Positions 1-12,100 of a stretch of DNA of 64,000 nucleotides are shown here, piece by piece; positions within the stretch are counted from its first letter, which is position 1; the number at the start of each line of letters is the position of its first letter. Under the pieces are notes generated by a model. The model was given only the letters and a program-made list of their open reading frames with translations. It had not been told where the DNA came from and did not search any database. This DNA comes from Rachicladosporium sp. CCFEE 5018 (lineage: Eukaryota > Ascomycota > Dothideomycetes > Cladosporiales > Cladosporiaceae), in assembly GCA_002077045.2 (NCBI GenBank), contig KZ111140.1, positions 3,170,990-3,234,989 of the forward strand, written 5' to 3'. Both the position numbers and the translations under genes were made by a program.

Positions 1-785
1 CACAGTCATGGGCGTGCCATCCATCACCACCAATCTCTCGGGTTTCGGATGCTACATGGAAGAGCTGATCGAGAACGCGCAAGACTACGGGATATACATT
101 TTGGATCGGCGGATGAAGGGCATCGACGACAGTGTGAACCAGTTGACGTACTTCATGCACGAGTTTACGAAGAAGAGTAAACGGCAGAGGATCAATCAGC
201 GGAATCGCACGGAGCGGTTGAGCGATCTGTTGGATTGGAAGAGGATGGGTATGGAGTATGTTAAGGCGCGGCAACTTGCTCTGCGACGAGGTATGCTATT
301 CCCCCTCCCTGCTTCATCAACCTGCGATACTAACGAGATGTGCGCCAGCCTACCCCGACTCCTTCACCGACGACATGGACGAACCCTCCTTCTTCGACGA
401 AGGCAACGTCAAGCTCACGCGGCCCCTCTCCGCCCCCGGCTCCCCCCGCGAAAGAAGCGGCATGATGACCCCTGGCGACTTCGCCTCTCTGCAAGAAGGC
501 CGCGAAGGTCTGTCGACTGAAGACTACATTGCGTGGAAGCTGCCTGAAGAGGAGGAGACGGAGGAGTACGCGTTCCCGCTTACGCTTAAGATGAAGAGTA
601 AGGGCGGGACGCCGACGGGTTTGGATGGCGCGGCTGGGGGGAGTGGGGCTGTTACCCCGGTTACGGCTAGTGTGCTCGCTATGGGGATTAATGGGAATGG
701 TACCGGGGCGGGACATGGGGTGGGGAGCCATGGGGTGGGTGCCGCGGTGGGGAGTAGTGTGTTGCCGCCGAATGCGGGGGTGTGA
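1..785 (+). CDS. GSY1: Glycogen synthase, 3' part (5' end outside the window)
   Basis: The reading frame is open from base 2 and begins inside the conserved C-terminal half of the GT3 glycogen synthase family, with TVMGVPSITTNLSGFG followed by the ILDRR and LSDLLDW segments. The enzyme extends glycogen with UDP-glucose in the cytosol. One intron is visible at 291-348: GTATGC donor, gatactaac branch site, gccag acceptor. Splicing gives ...LALRRA|YPDSF, as expected for the family. After the catalytic core comes a low-complexity tail with RPLSAPGSPRERSG, which resembles the serine-rich regulatory phosphorylation segment of yeast Gsy2. The tail then becomes very Gly-rich before the TGA at 783-785. 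That glycine-rich end is unusually long and is probably disordered. The N-terminal two thirds are not in the window. Confidence 0.93.
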
Positions 786-1398
786 GAGGGAGGTTGTGAG
801 TCTGTGTGCGAGGCGAGGAGAGGAAAGATTGTGGGGGAGGAGTGTGGGGTGGGTGCAAGTGTAAAGTTGGTTGGTCTTGTTATTTCGTGTCCTATACCTG
901 GTGTACATATTGCTGCTGACCTCTCCTTCACATTTGAGCATATCAGAAATCTTCCTATGAAGCTTTCACAGGACGGCCGCAGGTCATGCGGCCGACAGGA
1001 GGACTGGTGTTCACGCTGCCGGTTTCAAATTCGTTGACTAGGGGGTATAGGACTGACCTACCGAAGTGCGCTAAACGGGTCACTGGACTGGTCACCGCGA
1101 GACGAAGAGCTTCACGGTTTGTGGATCATCGAATCGCTCCTGTGCTGATGTTGTGGGAGTCTAGGAGTATGCGACGTAGCAGACAAGATGATGGAGAATG
1201 TGCTGAGTTATGACCATCGCTGCCTCGTACCTCAAGTGAACAGCCAACTGGTGGCCTCTCACTACGCTGTCACGGACCGGTGAAGTTGTGTTCGGGAGTT
1301 GCAAAGCTGGGTGACCATGGAGTCGTATATCACTGGGCGGTCAGCAACAATACTCCCGGAAGTCTTATACTGCGACAGAGGACGTATCCATCTTTTCG
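786..1398. other. Intergenic region
   Basis: This holds the glycogen synthase 3' flank and the upstream region of the secreted-protein gene. I see no convincing gene; open frames here lack family features. Confidence 0.6.
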
Positions 1399-1408
1399 AT
1401 ATATATAA
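1399..1408 (+). promoter_or_regulatory. TATA box of the secreted repeat protein gene
   Basis: The sequence atatatataa lies about 190 bp before the chosen ATG. It is followed by a pyrimidine-rich stretch (ctttctctctaactttcctc), the usual arrangement of a strongly expressed fungal core promoter with transcription starting 30-80 bp downstream. Confidence 0.5.
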
Positions 1409-1484
1409 GAGGCACACTTTCTCTCTAACTTTCCTCGACATAATCTTCCTCCCTTAAAATTACACAAATCAACACTCACAACTA

Positions 1485-1590
1485 CACCGACCACGGACTA
1501 CAACAACCACTGAGTACCCCGACCACCAACTGCACCGACCACCAAGTGTGCGCCGACCACAGATTGCGTCGATCACCAACTGCGCCGACC
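1485..1590 (+). repeat. Degenerate minisatellite in the 5' leader
   Basis: About six to seven imperfect units of 15-18 nt with the core cRccgaccaccaactg run right up to the ATG at 1591. Units vary in length and sequence. An in-frame ATG at 1546 lies inside the array and would add 15 residues in front of the signal peptide. The start at 1591 is preferred because it puts the hydrophobic signal segment at the N-terminus. Confidence 0.6.
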
Positions 1591-4317
1591 ATGTATCGCC
1601 TCGCCATCACGGCCTTCGTGGTCCTAGGCCTCACCAGCCTAGGTCTCGCCGCGCCGCTGGCCACCAGTGATTCCGCCGACTTGGCGCCGACCTCTCAGGT
1701 TACCCACTTCCAGCTTGTGCCAGCAACGCCAACTACCACTCAGGACTGGAGCGGCTGGATCGAGGCACGCAGTATCCCCGCCGCGCTGACTAGGGAGGGT
1801 ATGCCTACTGTGGCTGCGCCAGTGGCTCCTGAACCATCGCACCTGTTGAACGCCGATCTCCAGAAGCTCGTCCAGGCCGTCAATACCTTCCACGCTGAGG
1901 GGAATGCAGTCGTCAACATCGAGGCACTCAAGGAGACTCTTCTTGCTCGCCCGGAATTCGCCGCTATTCATGATACTTTGCAATCCTTGACCGGAGCAGA
2001 CCTACACGCCTTCATCGACCACATCACCGGCAACTCAACCCCGGACGCACCTTTGGAGCCTCGAGACGACGGCTTCAAAGGACTCATGGGTCTTTGGCTC
2101 AATGCTGTCAATAAGTGGGAGCACTTCATCGATCCAGGCACGCCGAGAATTTCGATGGGCAAGGACGGTATGCCGGCTGAAAAGCGCACTTTGGCCCCTC
2201 GAGAAGACGTTTTTGCAAGGCCCATAGGCTCTTGGGTCAACTTGGTCAATAAGTGGGAGCATCTCATCGACCCGGGCACCCCGAGACTTAAGATGGGCAA
2301 GGACGGTCTGCCTACGAAGCCGGAAGCGGCTAAGCGCGATGTCGATGGTGCTGCTACTAGCATTGACCAGAAGTCGGTGCACGTGGTCTCTGATTACGAT
2401 GTGGCACACTCTAGACTGATGAACACCAAGAGGGGCATGCCAATTGAGATTGGATCTACTGTGCCGTTCTCTGCAGCCGCGACGGTCACGGCGACGGGCG
2501 CAGCCACTACGCTGCTCACCTCGCTGCAGCATCCTACGCCTTTCGTTCTTGCCACCAGCACAGCACCCGCGGAAACTCCCTTCCCTGTCACAAGCGGCAA
2601 GCCGTTCCCTACGCCTCGCTTCGATCCCTGCACCCAGCTCCACGATGACAGGGGGTTCTACAAGGAGCTCTGCAAGATCCGATCGGGTCGCCCTGCTACG
2701 GATCCTGGTTACCCTACACACGCACCGAAGTCCATCCGCGACATCAGTAAGGATGTTGACGACCTGTCGTTGACCGACATTCCGCCAAGCAGCACCAGGA
2801 CCACGCTTGCCGAGGCTGACATCTCTCTGCTCCCCGTTCCACCGGAAATGTTCAACATCAACGACTACACGTATCTGAACGCCCGTGGCGTCTCCGAGCC
2901 TGCCAAGACGGTCGCTCCTCGCGAGCAAGCCCAAGTGACGCCCGCTCCTGTCCTGCCGCGCGGGTTCAATGATGGTATCTACGCGGAGATGGTGTCCAAG
3001 TACTATGAGGAGCATCCCCATTCCGATCTCGTCACTGCTCCGGACTTGAGCAGCCCCAAGGTCCAAAGCATGCTCGAGAAGTACCTCAGCGAACATCCAG
3101 CACCCATCAAGCCTGCGACGTCGTCTGCTCCGATCGCTGCGCGGGGCTTTCCCGGCGGGTTCGCGAACTTCGTAGGCGCCATGGCCGTCGGTATTCCTAA
3201 TCAGTTCGCGCAGAACGCGTGGCGCGACCACTTGGCTGGCAAGTCGACGACATATGAGCGTCTATACGAAGTTGGAGGTACACGCGCGCCTGAGTTGACT
3301 GGCATTGCGACGGCGATGCAGGCGCACTTTGCGACGGCTCCGATGACACTTCCTGATACGACGATTCCGCCTTGGTCTTCTACTCCGTCGCCGTCGGCTA
3401 CTGTCTCGGTCGTCCCGCAAGATATCTCTGATGACATTAAGGACGATTCGCGCGGGAGTATACTCCACCAGACTGTGCCCTCCGTCTGGAAACCTGTCGT
3501 GAGACTCCCCCACGTTGAGCCCACGGCTCCACCCGTTGCCTCTGTCGTCGGCCAATTCGTCGCAAACGGCGTCCACGCCGCTTCGGGCCTCATCCTGGGC
3601 GACGATGAGCCTCGCAATACCGCAAGCTTCATCGTGTCCACGATCGTCACACCTCCGTTGTCCGGCGCCACAGAGTCTAGGACTTACATCCATGGCTGGC
3701 AACCCGAGCCAACGCCTGCGCCAGGAGCGCCTGACCTCGCAGGCAAGGTCGCTTCCGTCGTGCAGAACTACGTCGACGTTGCGTCGAATATCTACGCGTA
3801 TGAGGTGTCTGAGGTGTTCCCTCACGCTGCTCAGCCGAGCACGGCTCCTTGCACGACCTCGTTGACTCCCACCGATTATCAGCATGGGAAGTTCAAGCCC
3901 GAGCGTGTCGAGACACCGGAGCAACAGCCAACGACACTCGCTACTTTGACGAAGCGTGCTGCGACGGTAGTGACCGAAGCGGTAGCTGAGGCATCGAAAT
4001 CTCCCGCCCCAGGGGCCAAGGGTCCAATCAAGTACCTCGCAGACAAGCAGGAGAAAGCCATCGAGAGCGTGGTCGAGAAGATCATGAGAGATTCGGGCGA
4101 TCTGTCGAAGGAGTCATATGTGTATATGGTCAAGAGTCTGCAACGCGATGCTACGGGCGGAAGGTTTATGAACATCACCTATGTAACGCTCCCCGAAAAG
4201 AGGTACAAGATCACTATGGTTACACTCCTGAATAAGGTGTCTGCAACCAAGAAGTACATGACTGTTGAGTACGATGTCTACTATGGCAGAGGCCGCGGCA
4301 GTTGGAATCAGAAATAG
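1591..4317 (+). CDS. Large secreted repeat protein of unknown function
   Basis: An intronless frame of 908 residues. It starts with a clear signal peptide (MYRLAITAFVVLGLTSLGLA, then AP), so the product is probably secreted or cell-wall associated. I do not recognise the family. Residues about 155-250 contain two direct copies of a 46-residue unit with the core VNKWEHxIDPGTPRxxMGKDG; the DNA copies start near 2110 and 2248. A shorter motif, basic-x-G-(M/L)-P, occurs four times: TREGMP, GKDGMP, GKDGLP, TKRGMP. Several Lys-Arg pairs (AEKR, AAKR, NTKR, LTKR) could be Kex2 cleavage sites, so the protein may be matured into fragments; that is inference. Cysteines are few and Pro/Thr/Ala/Ser content is high. 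Long frames on the other strand over the same bases were treated as shadows. Confidence 0.75.
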   Translation: MYRLAITAFVVLGLTSLGLAAPLATSDSADLAPTSQVTHFQLVPATPTTTQDWSGWIEARSIPAALTREGMPTVAAPVAPEPSHLLNADLQKLVQAVNTFHAEGNAVVNIEALKETLLARPEFAAIHDTLQSLTGADLHAFIDHITGNSTPDAPLEPRDDGFKGLMGLWLNAVNKWEHFIDPGTPRISMGKDGMPAEKRTLAPREDVFARPIGSWVNLVNKWEHLIDPGTPRLKMGKDGLPTKPEAAKRDVDGAATSIDQKSVHVVSDYDVAHSRLMNTKRGMPIEIGSTVPFSAAATVTATGAATTLLTSLQHPTPFVLATSTAPAETPFPVTSGKPFPTPRFDPCTQLHDDRGFYKELCKIRSGRPATDPGYPTHAPKSIRDISKDVDDLSLTDIPPSSTRTTLAEADISLLPVPPEMFNINDYTYLNARGVSEPAKTVAPREQAQVTPAPVLPRGFNDGIYAEMVSKYYEEHPHSDLVTAPDLSSPKVQSMLEKYLSEHPAPIKPATSSAPIAARGFPGGFANFVGAMAVGIPNQFAQNAWRDHLAGKSTTYERLYEVGGTRAPELTGIATAMQAHFATAPMTLPDTTIPPWSSTPSPSATVSVVPQDISDDIKDDSRGSILHQTVPSVWKPVVRLPHVEPTAPPVASVVGQFVANGVHAASGLILGDDEPRNTASFIVSTIVTPPLSGATESRTYIHGWQPEPTPAPGAPDLAGKVASVVQNYVDVASNIYAYEVSEVFPHAAQPSTAPCTTSLTPTDYQHGKFKPERVETPEQQPTTLATLTKRAATVVTEAVAEASKSPAPGAKGPIKYLADKQEKAIESVVEKIMRDSGDLSKESYVYMVKSLQRDATGGRFMNITYVTLPEKRYKITMVTLLNKVSATKKYMTVEYDVYYGRGRGSWNQK

Positions 4318-4323
4318 ACGCTC

Positions 4324-4823
4324 ATGATCGCACAGATAAGGAGGCTCACGACCGGGGGACCGTGAGTACTGATCCTCGTTACAGTAAGCCTTGAGTGCAT
4401 GCTGACGTGTTAAACAGAGATGACAAGGTGATTTCCGATAAGCAAGCGGTGGCAAAGCGAACTGAGGCTGCTGCCGTAGGACCGGACGAGAAGTATCTGG
4501 ATCGCGTCCACAAGACCTCATGGGTCGTGTTCCCGCACGCCGATAACGGCAAAGACGCGCAGCCGCTTGTGCACACTACGGTTACCAAAGAGTACGTCGA
4601 GCCCGCGCACGATCACGACAACAACGGCGACCAGCATTCGGAACAGCAAGTGCAAGTGGTCGAAGTCGATCCGAACGCAGAGCATATAACGCGGGTCCAC
4701 AAGACATCGTGGGTCGAGCTCCCGCACGCTGGAGACGACGCAGACAAGCAAGCGCTTGTGCATACTACTGTGACTAAGGAGTATGTCGAGTCCGCGCATG
4801 GCGAAGCGCAACCGAGATCGTAG
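4324..4823 (+). CDS. Small tandem-repeat protein, unknown
   Basis: A two-exon model: ATG at 4324, exon 1 to 4361, intron 4362-4417 (GTGAGT, gctgac branch site, aacag), exon 2 to a TAG at 4821-4823, about 147 residues. Exon 2 encodes two copies of a block with the core RVHKTSWV...PHA and ALVHTTVTKEYVE, about 60 residues apart, joined by an acidic, Gln/His-rich linker. I see no signal peptide or membrane segment and know no family. Six bases separate it from the stop of the preceding secreted gene on the same strand, so it could be a downstream exon of that gene's transcript. A second intron-like segment after the stop (from about 4829) closely resembles the first intron. Exon boundaries need RNA support. 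Confidence 0.4.
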
Positions 4824-5158
4824 ACGAGAGTGAGTACTGAATGCCGCCTCCCGAGCTGTATGGGTGCATGCTAACGTCCCGAGCAGCAGAAGCGAATTGG
4901 AGCCTATCAAGCGGACGGTGAGAAGGCGGTGCGATTGGACTTGATGCAGCGTTTGGCACTACATTGGAACAGATGGACTGTTTGCCGGAGCTGAGATCTG
5001 GATGATCGATCGCACCGCTTTGGTTTGCTGTCATGATTTTACGACTTATGTTTCATGGAACACGATCTGGATGACTGACGAATGATCGATTGGACGCTGT
5101 TATTAGTAGCTCGTTGGTAGTGCTTAGTCTCAATGATTGTACCACTGATCCTGGTCTC

Positions 5159-5329
5159 ATGATGTCGTCGCCCACCGTCGACTATGTGGCAGCGTTTTGG
5201 TTTGTAGCTGGGCTAAGCTTCGTTATGTATATCCTGGCTTACTGCTTTTGGAAACATGTTCCGCCGAGAGACAGAGCTGAGAGGAATCTGGACAGCGTCG
5301 TCGAAGGTGGAAATGAATCATCGACATGA
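5159..5329 (+). CDS. Possible small single-pass membrane peptide
   Basis: A 56-codon frame with one strong hydrophobic segment (VAAFWFVAGLSFVMYILAYCF) followed by basic residues (KHVPPRDRAER), the arrangement of a membrane anchor. No family is recognised. It could be an isolated small gene, a last exon of the small repeat gene upstream, or chance. The only evidence is composition. Confidence 0.2.
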   Translation: MMSSPTVDYVAAFWFVAGLSFVMYILAYCFWKHVPPRDRAERNLDSVVEGGNESST

Positions 5330-6148
5330 AAAGAGGGGACAGAGGAAGTAGAGAGCGGGACAGCTGGAGAGAACGACTACTTGGACTCGTGTGCTCCTCG
5401 ACGATCTGACCGTACCTCTCGAGCGACGCTCGTAGGCTCGACACTGTGATAGGGCGCGTCGTTGCTCGCTATGGATGCAGTCCAGTCGCGAGGCCCGACA
5501 TCTAGCGCTCGAACAGTAACGTGTGAGAGTATCGTGACTTGCAGGATGGACCCTCGACGCGGACGCCAACAGTACACTAGTTGCACCGCTTCGTGCAGGC
5601 GCGATCTCGAGTAAACTCCGCCCAAGAAGCCGATAGGAAGGGGGATTGCTAGGAAGCAAAGGGAGGGGGGAGGGGGGTGCAGTCGTTGCGGAGGCTCGGG
5701 GATGTCTCCCCACGATCTGCAACGGCCCGCACTTGCATTAGTTCCCGGCTCTGATAGTTCGCGTGTCGCCCTTCTGTGTGGAGGCACACTTGCACATGAG
5801 GCTCTGCGAGAGCTTCACCACTGAGTACAGCCTCGCATTTGCAACACCACACCTCTACTTCTAGCACACGACCCCTCTTCGCAGCACCACTTCACTGTGA
5901 CACGCTGCCTCTAAAATCTCGACAGCCTTGTTGCAAGAGCGCATGTGAATACACGACTTTACCGATTTCACGTCGATTAGCGATTCACTTGCCAGCGGCC
6001 TCACGAAACGATCAGTACTCCAACCGGCTTCTACCTCAGCGAACCTGCTACCACATACTCTCCATTCTCGAATTAGCTTATGGCCTAGTAATGTGACAAG
6101 GCCATCGTCGCCTATCTCCATCGGCGCAATCAACCTACAGCAGCCGCT
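5330..6148. other. Intergenic region upstream of TRA1
   Basis: About 820 bp holding the TRA1 promoter and leader. No supported gene is seen on either strand. A purine-rich stretch near 5655-5680 is the only notable composition. Confidence 0.5.
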
Positions 6149-9100
6149 ATGGGGGACCGCAACCTCGATGCCCTCGAGGCGCGGTTGCGGGACAACGCAA
6201 CAGGTATAGGCTATGTGGATCGATCAGAATGGAAGCAATACTAATACATCTTCCACAGACATCAAGAACAAGATCGAGATCCTTACAAACCTCCGCGATG
6301 GCCTCGAGAACTGGTGTCAAGGCCCGACATATGGCGTCTTCATGCAGAAGTTCATGCCAATCTGCCTCAACATCCTCGCTGGATCGCCGGTCTTTATCAG
6401 CTCGTCGCCGGAGCAGAAGATGCGCAGCTGTGCACTCGAGATCCTGCATCGATTGCCGATGAACTCTCCTGATGCAACTGAACCTTTTGCAGTCGCGATC
6501 GTCGATAAGTGCTTGGAGCTGATCAGGGTGGAGAACGAGGACAATGCTGTACTGTGTCTGAAGATCATCATGGACTTCGAGCGCTTCCACATCAAGACGT
6601 TGGCCAACAAGGCACAGCCTTTTCTCGATTTGATCCTGGAGCTATTCGAAGGCATGAAAGACACTGTGAAAGACACGTTCGACAATGTGCAAGCAGGAGA
6701 CGGGGTTGGTACAGAGTTGGCGCACAGCAACTCGCCGCGACCAGGCTCGCCAGTTGCATCGACCACATCGTCCATCGGGACAGACCCAGGCACCGAGCAA
6801 CAGACGACGCGCTTATTGGTCAAGGGGATGCAATCATTCAAGGTGGTCGCGGAGTGTCCGATAATAGTGGTATCCATCTTCCAGGCACACAAGAGTGTAG
6901 CACCCGACAATGTACAAAAGTTCGCGCCCCAGATACAAGCAGCACTGCAACTCCAAGCTGGACCACAGCGCGCTGCACATGACGAAGCCAAGGCCAATGG
7001 CACCATATTCACCGGCGTCGCCAAGGACATCAAGAACCGAGTGGCTTTTGGCGATCTCGCCACTGCGCAGGTCAAGACCATGAGCTTCCTCGCTTACATG
7101 CTTAGAGCGCATCAAAACAGGCTTACCAGCTTCTTGAAAGAGCTCCCCGATATCGTGGTTCGATTACTACGCGACTGTCCCAGAGAGAAGTCTGCAACGC
7201 GGAAGGAGTTGCTTGTGGCTATTAGGCACATCCTGAACTTCAACTTCCGCGAGATCTTTCTGCCGGTCATCACAGACCTACTCGACGAGCACACGCTGGT
7301 TGGAGATGGCTTGACTGCCTACGAGACGCTGAGACCACTCGCGTATACTATGCTTGCTGACCTCATCCATCATGTACGCGACAAGCTAGACTCTAACATG
7401 ATACGGCAGACAGTCATCGTGTACATCCGCAATCTTCACGATGACATTCCTGGTACTAGCTACCAAACGATGAGCGCAAAGCTTCTCCTTAACATGGCAG
7501 AGTGCATGTCCAAGATCGAGAACAAGCAGGATGCGCGGCACTACATGATGTTGGTGCTCAATGGTATTGCCGATAAGTTCGCTGCTATGAACCGACAGTT
7601 CACCAACGCCGTCAAGCTCGCAAAGCAGCAGGAGGGCGCCGCATCCTTCGAAGCACCGATCGAGAATTACGTCGCAGAGAAGGATCACCCGCCAGACTGG
7701 GACGAGGTCGACATCTTTGCAGCTACGCCCATCAAGACCATCAATCCTCGAGATCGGTCGACTGATCCGGTCACCGAGAACAAGTTCTTGTTCAAGAATC
7801 TGCTACATGGACTTAAGACGTTCTTCTACCAGTTGCGTAACTCGAATTACACCGAAGTCAAGGATAGCATGGATCAGAATCTCGTGCCAGTCAATTGGGC
7901 GGATCTGTCGTTCGGCTTCAGCGCTGAGGAGGTTAATGTTCTGATCAAGCTCTTCCGTGAGGGCGCGCAGGTGTTCAAGTACTACAATCTGGAGAAGCCC
8001 GATTCTAATGGTTCGCCTGAGTTGCTGTCAAGCCAGCACATGGCTTCGAGTGGGAAGGAGGAAAAGGATCTGCTGGAGACGTTCGCCACCATCTTCCACC
8101 ATCTTGATCCCGCTTCATTCCACGAAGTGTTTCAGACGGAGATTCCCTTCCTATACCAGCAGAGCTTCGAGCATACTGGTCTGCTGCATATTCCACAGTT
8201 CCTCCTGGCAAGTGAAGCCACAAGCCCAGCTTTCGCAGGGATGTTGCTGCAGTTCCTGATGAACAAGATCGAAGAGGTAGGCACCAGCGATACACTCAAG
8301 TCATCGATTCTGCTGCGCCTCTTCAAGCTTAGCTTCATGGCTGTTACGCTTTTCGCCCCACAGAACGAGCAGGTCCTGCTACCGCACGTCACCAAGTTGA
8401 TCACGAAGTCTATCGAGCTGTCTGTGACTGCCGAGGAGCCTACGAACTACTTCCTCTTACTGCGCTCACTATTTAGGAGCATCGGCGGCGGCAGATTCGA
8501 GCATCTTTACAAGGAGATCCTACCTCTCCTTGAGATGCTGCTCGAAGTGCTCAATAATTTGCTCGTCTCAGCACAGAAGTCGGAGCAGCGTGATCTCTTC
8601 GTCGAGCTATCGCTCACTGTGCCTGCTCGCTTGAGTCATCTGCTACCTCATCTGAGCTACCTTATGCGGCCACTCGTCGTTGCCCTCGGCGCTGGCAGCG
8701 AACTCATCGCGCAAGGTCTTCGAACACTCGAGCTTTGCGTCGACAACCTCACTGCGGACTACCTGGACCCCATCATGGCGCCCGTCATCGACGAGCTTAT
8801 GGCTGCGCTGTGGGATCACCTGAAGCCCAATCCGTACAGTCACTTCCATGCTCATACCACGATGCGCATCCTCGGCAAGCTCGGTGGTAGAAATCGCAAG
8901 TTCATCAATGCACCTCCGGAGCTGAAGTATAAGGTTTACTCGGACGATGAGCCTAGCTTCGACGTCCGCCTCATCGGCTCTGCGCGCGAGAGAGCCATGC
9001 CCGCTAGACTTGGCATTGATGTTGCGATCGACAAGCTTCGAGAGGTTCCCAAGCAAGCCTCGCTCAAGAAGGCAGACTCCTTCCACAAGAAGCAAGCTTT

Positions 9101-12100
9101 CAAACTTCTGGTATCGCATGTCAAACTGCTCGTGGGATTCGACAGTCTGCCCGATGACTTTGCGAGATTGGTCAGACTTCAAGCAGATGATCTCAAGGAC
9201 AAGAAGTTCGATGCTGGCACTGATCTGTTCGCCGTCTCGGAGCGCGAGAAGTCTGGAACTAAGCGCGATGCTCAGCAGCAGACTCTACTGAAGCTGCTGA
9301 AAGCTTGCATGCTGGCCGCGTCGCTACCCGAGATTGAGTATGAGGCAAAGGCTTTTCTAACGGGAGTGTACCGACACTTCATGCTTGTCGAGCTCGGCAC
9401 CGCGCTGGGTAAGGAGAAGCACAAGAACCGCCCTTTCGAAGTGCGCGCAGGTGAAGGACCAGTCTACGTCGAGACTGGCGTACTTGCCGATGCCATTTCA
9501 GACTCCCTCTCGAGCGATCTGAAAGGCGTGCGCGATGTTGCCGAAGCAGCAATGCAGTCATGCCACGAGGTTGCCAGCAAGATCTTCGGTTCCGAAGCGC
9601 AAGCTGAGAATCTGCCCTTCTTCGGTCACTTGGCAGAGACGTTTGTGCACGCCTGCTACGAGGAGGAGTGGTTCATCAAGTCTGGTGGCACAGCAGGCAT
9701 CAACATTCTAATCGCGAAGATGAACTTCAGCGATGATTTCTTGCTTCATCGTCAGCTGGACTTCGTACGCGCGCTGCTTTATGTCATCAAGGACATGCCG
9801 CAGGATCTGCCTGCCAACATCCGCATCCAAGCGAAGGAGACGATGCTGCACCACATCCAACGCTGTGCTAAGAACTTCAAGGCTGAGCAGCTCGAGGAGA
9901 AGGACAGCAAGCTGCATGTTCTGTGTAATAGACTTATAGGCGAAGTCAGCCATATGAACAAGCATGTGCGCTCAACAGCACAGCAAGGCTTGAAGACGCT
10001 TGCAGACACCGTCGGCGTGAAGCTGCACGAGGTCGTGAAGCCGGTGAAGGACCTACTGCTCGCGCCCATTTTCAACAAGCCACTTCGTGCACTTCCGTTC
10101 GCGGCTCAGATCGGCTACATTGATGCCATCAACTTTTGTCTGGACATGGAAAACGACGTCCTCACGTTTGACGAGCCACTGAATAGGCTTCTGTACGAGA
10201 CTCTCGCGCTCGTCGATGCGGAGGACGAGAGCCTGGCTGCCAAACCGTACGAGCACCGCAACTCAGAGTCAATCGTGCACTTGCGCGTCGCCTGCTTGCG
10301 ACTGCTCACGACAGCCATTCGCTTTCCCGGCTTCAACACCCAGCAGCAAACCCAACACCGAGCCCGGATCATCTCCATCTTCTTCAAGAGCTTGTACAGT
10401 AAAAACAAAGAAGTCGCTGGCGCTGCAAATGCTGGTCTCAAGATAGTACTCGCGGCCACGCAGAAGCTGCCTAAGGACCTGCTCCAGAATGGTCTTAGAC
10501 CGATCCTAATGAACGTGCAGGATCCGCGCAAGCTCAGCGTCGAAGGACTGGAGGGCTTGAGAACGCTGCTTCAGCTGTTGACCAATTACTTCAAGGTTGA
10601 GATAGGGACTCGGCTGTTGGATCACATGAGGACGATCGCTGAGCCGGCTACGCTGCAGAAGGTGAGCTTCACGCTGATTGAGAGTCATGCGAAGATGAAG
10701 GTTGTTACGGCGATCTTCAGTGTGTTTCATTTGCTGCCTAGTGCTGCTGTCCAGTTCCTCCCGGAGCTCGTGGAGAGGGTACTGCAGCTCGAGGCTAGTC
10801 TTAGGCGGACCAGGGCGAGTCCGTTCAGGAGTCCACTCATTCAGTATCTCAACAACTACGCGAATGAGTCCTGGACCTTCTTCTGCGCTGCGATGGACGA
10901 GGAGGGGAAGGGCAGGTTCTTTGCGCAGATACTCCCGCATGAGCACAGCGGTCCGCTGAGGAACAAAGTTGTTGCTGAGACTGAGGCGCTGATTGCGACT
11001 TTCACCCTGACTGATGGCTCTTCTGACGTCCTCGCGCGCGCAGCTGTCAATGCTATACATGTGGTGCACTCGATCTGCCAGTTCGATGAGCCTGGCAAGA
11101 AGCTTCTGGAGGACGAGAAACTGCGCGATGCTTTACTCAAGGCTGCTATCAGCTTGCAGGGTATGGACAGAGCCAATACGCTATCTGTCACGCTTCGTCT
11201 GGCTGTCGTTCAGAGCGCTGAGCAGATCACGGACATCTTGACGCAGTATCTTCGATCGCACCCGGATGATCTGGACATGCTGTTCCGCATTTTGGAGGCT
11301 TGTACGGCTGATCAGCTGACGAAGTGTCCTGGGTTGTTCACCTATCTGTACCAGCATGTCATCACCAACGAAAGTGTGGAGTACCAGCGCGCTGTGATGG
11401 GACGGTGTATCGACATCTACACCTCGAAGCAGAGTGCGCAAAACATGAAGTGGTTCGCCTTCCACTACGTGCTCAACCCCATCTTGGCCAACGACGCTAT
11501 GCGCAGCTGGGACTCGCTCTTCGAAGCCGGCACCAAAGGTACAGCTCTACTGGATCGAAGCATGACAGACCAAATTCACAACAAGCTCTGGAAGCCACAA
11601 AGCAACAGCGACGTCTCCTCGGACGATGAGCGGCAAGGCGTAGATCACTCCAGGATGGAGCTCCTACAAACCACCGCCTTCCTCGTCAAATACCACCACA
11701 ACATGCTCCAAGACGCCCGCAAAGACATCATCAAGTTCGGCTGGAACTATATCCGCCTAGACGACGTGATTAATAAGTACGCCGCCTACGTGCTGATTGC
11801 GTACTTCATCGCGAACTACGAGACTCCTTCCAAAATCGCACTGCAGGTGTACGGAGCTCTGCTGCGGGCGCATCAGGCCGAGGGGAAGAATCTGGTGACG
11901 CAGAGTCTGGAGATCTTGCAACCGGTGCTGAAGAAGCGGCTCGGTGGTCCGGATGGGAGACAGGCTATATGGTCCAAGATTCCTCGTCGCATTGTAAGCG
12001 AGGAGAGCAATAATGTGGCGCAGTTGGCTGCGATCTACCAGTTCCTGGTGAGGCATCCGGATCTGTTCTATGAAGCGAGGGAGGTGTTTGCACAGACGAT

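Noticed and set aside
2035..3231. A 398-codon open frame on the minus strand under the secreted protein gene
   Set aside because: It is Arg-rich with no domain, lies opposite a gene with a signal peptide and regular repeats, and looks like a codon-bias shadow.
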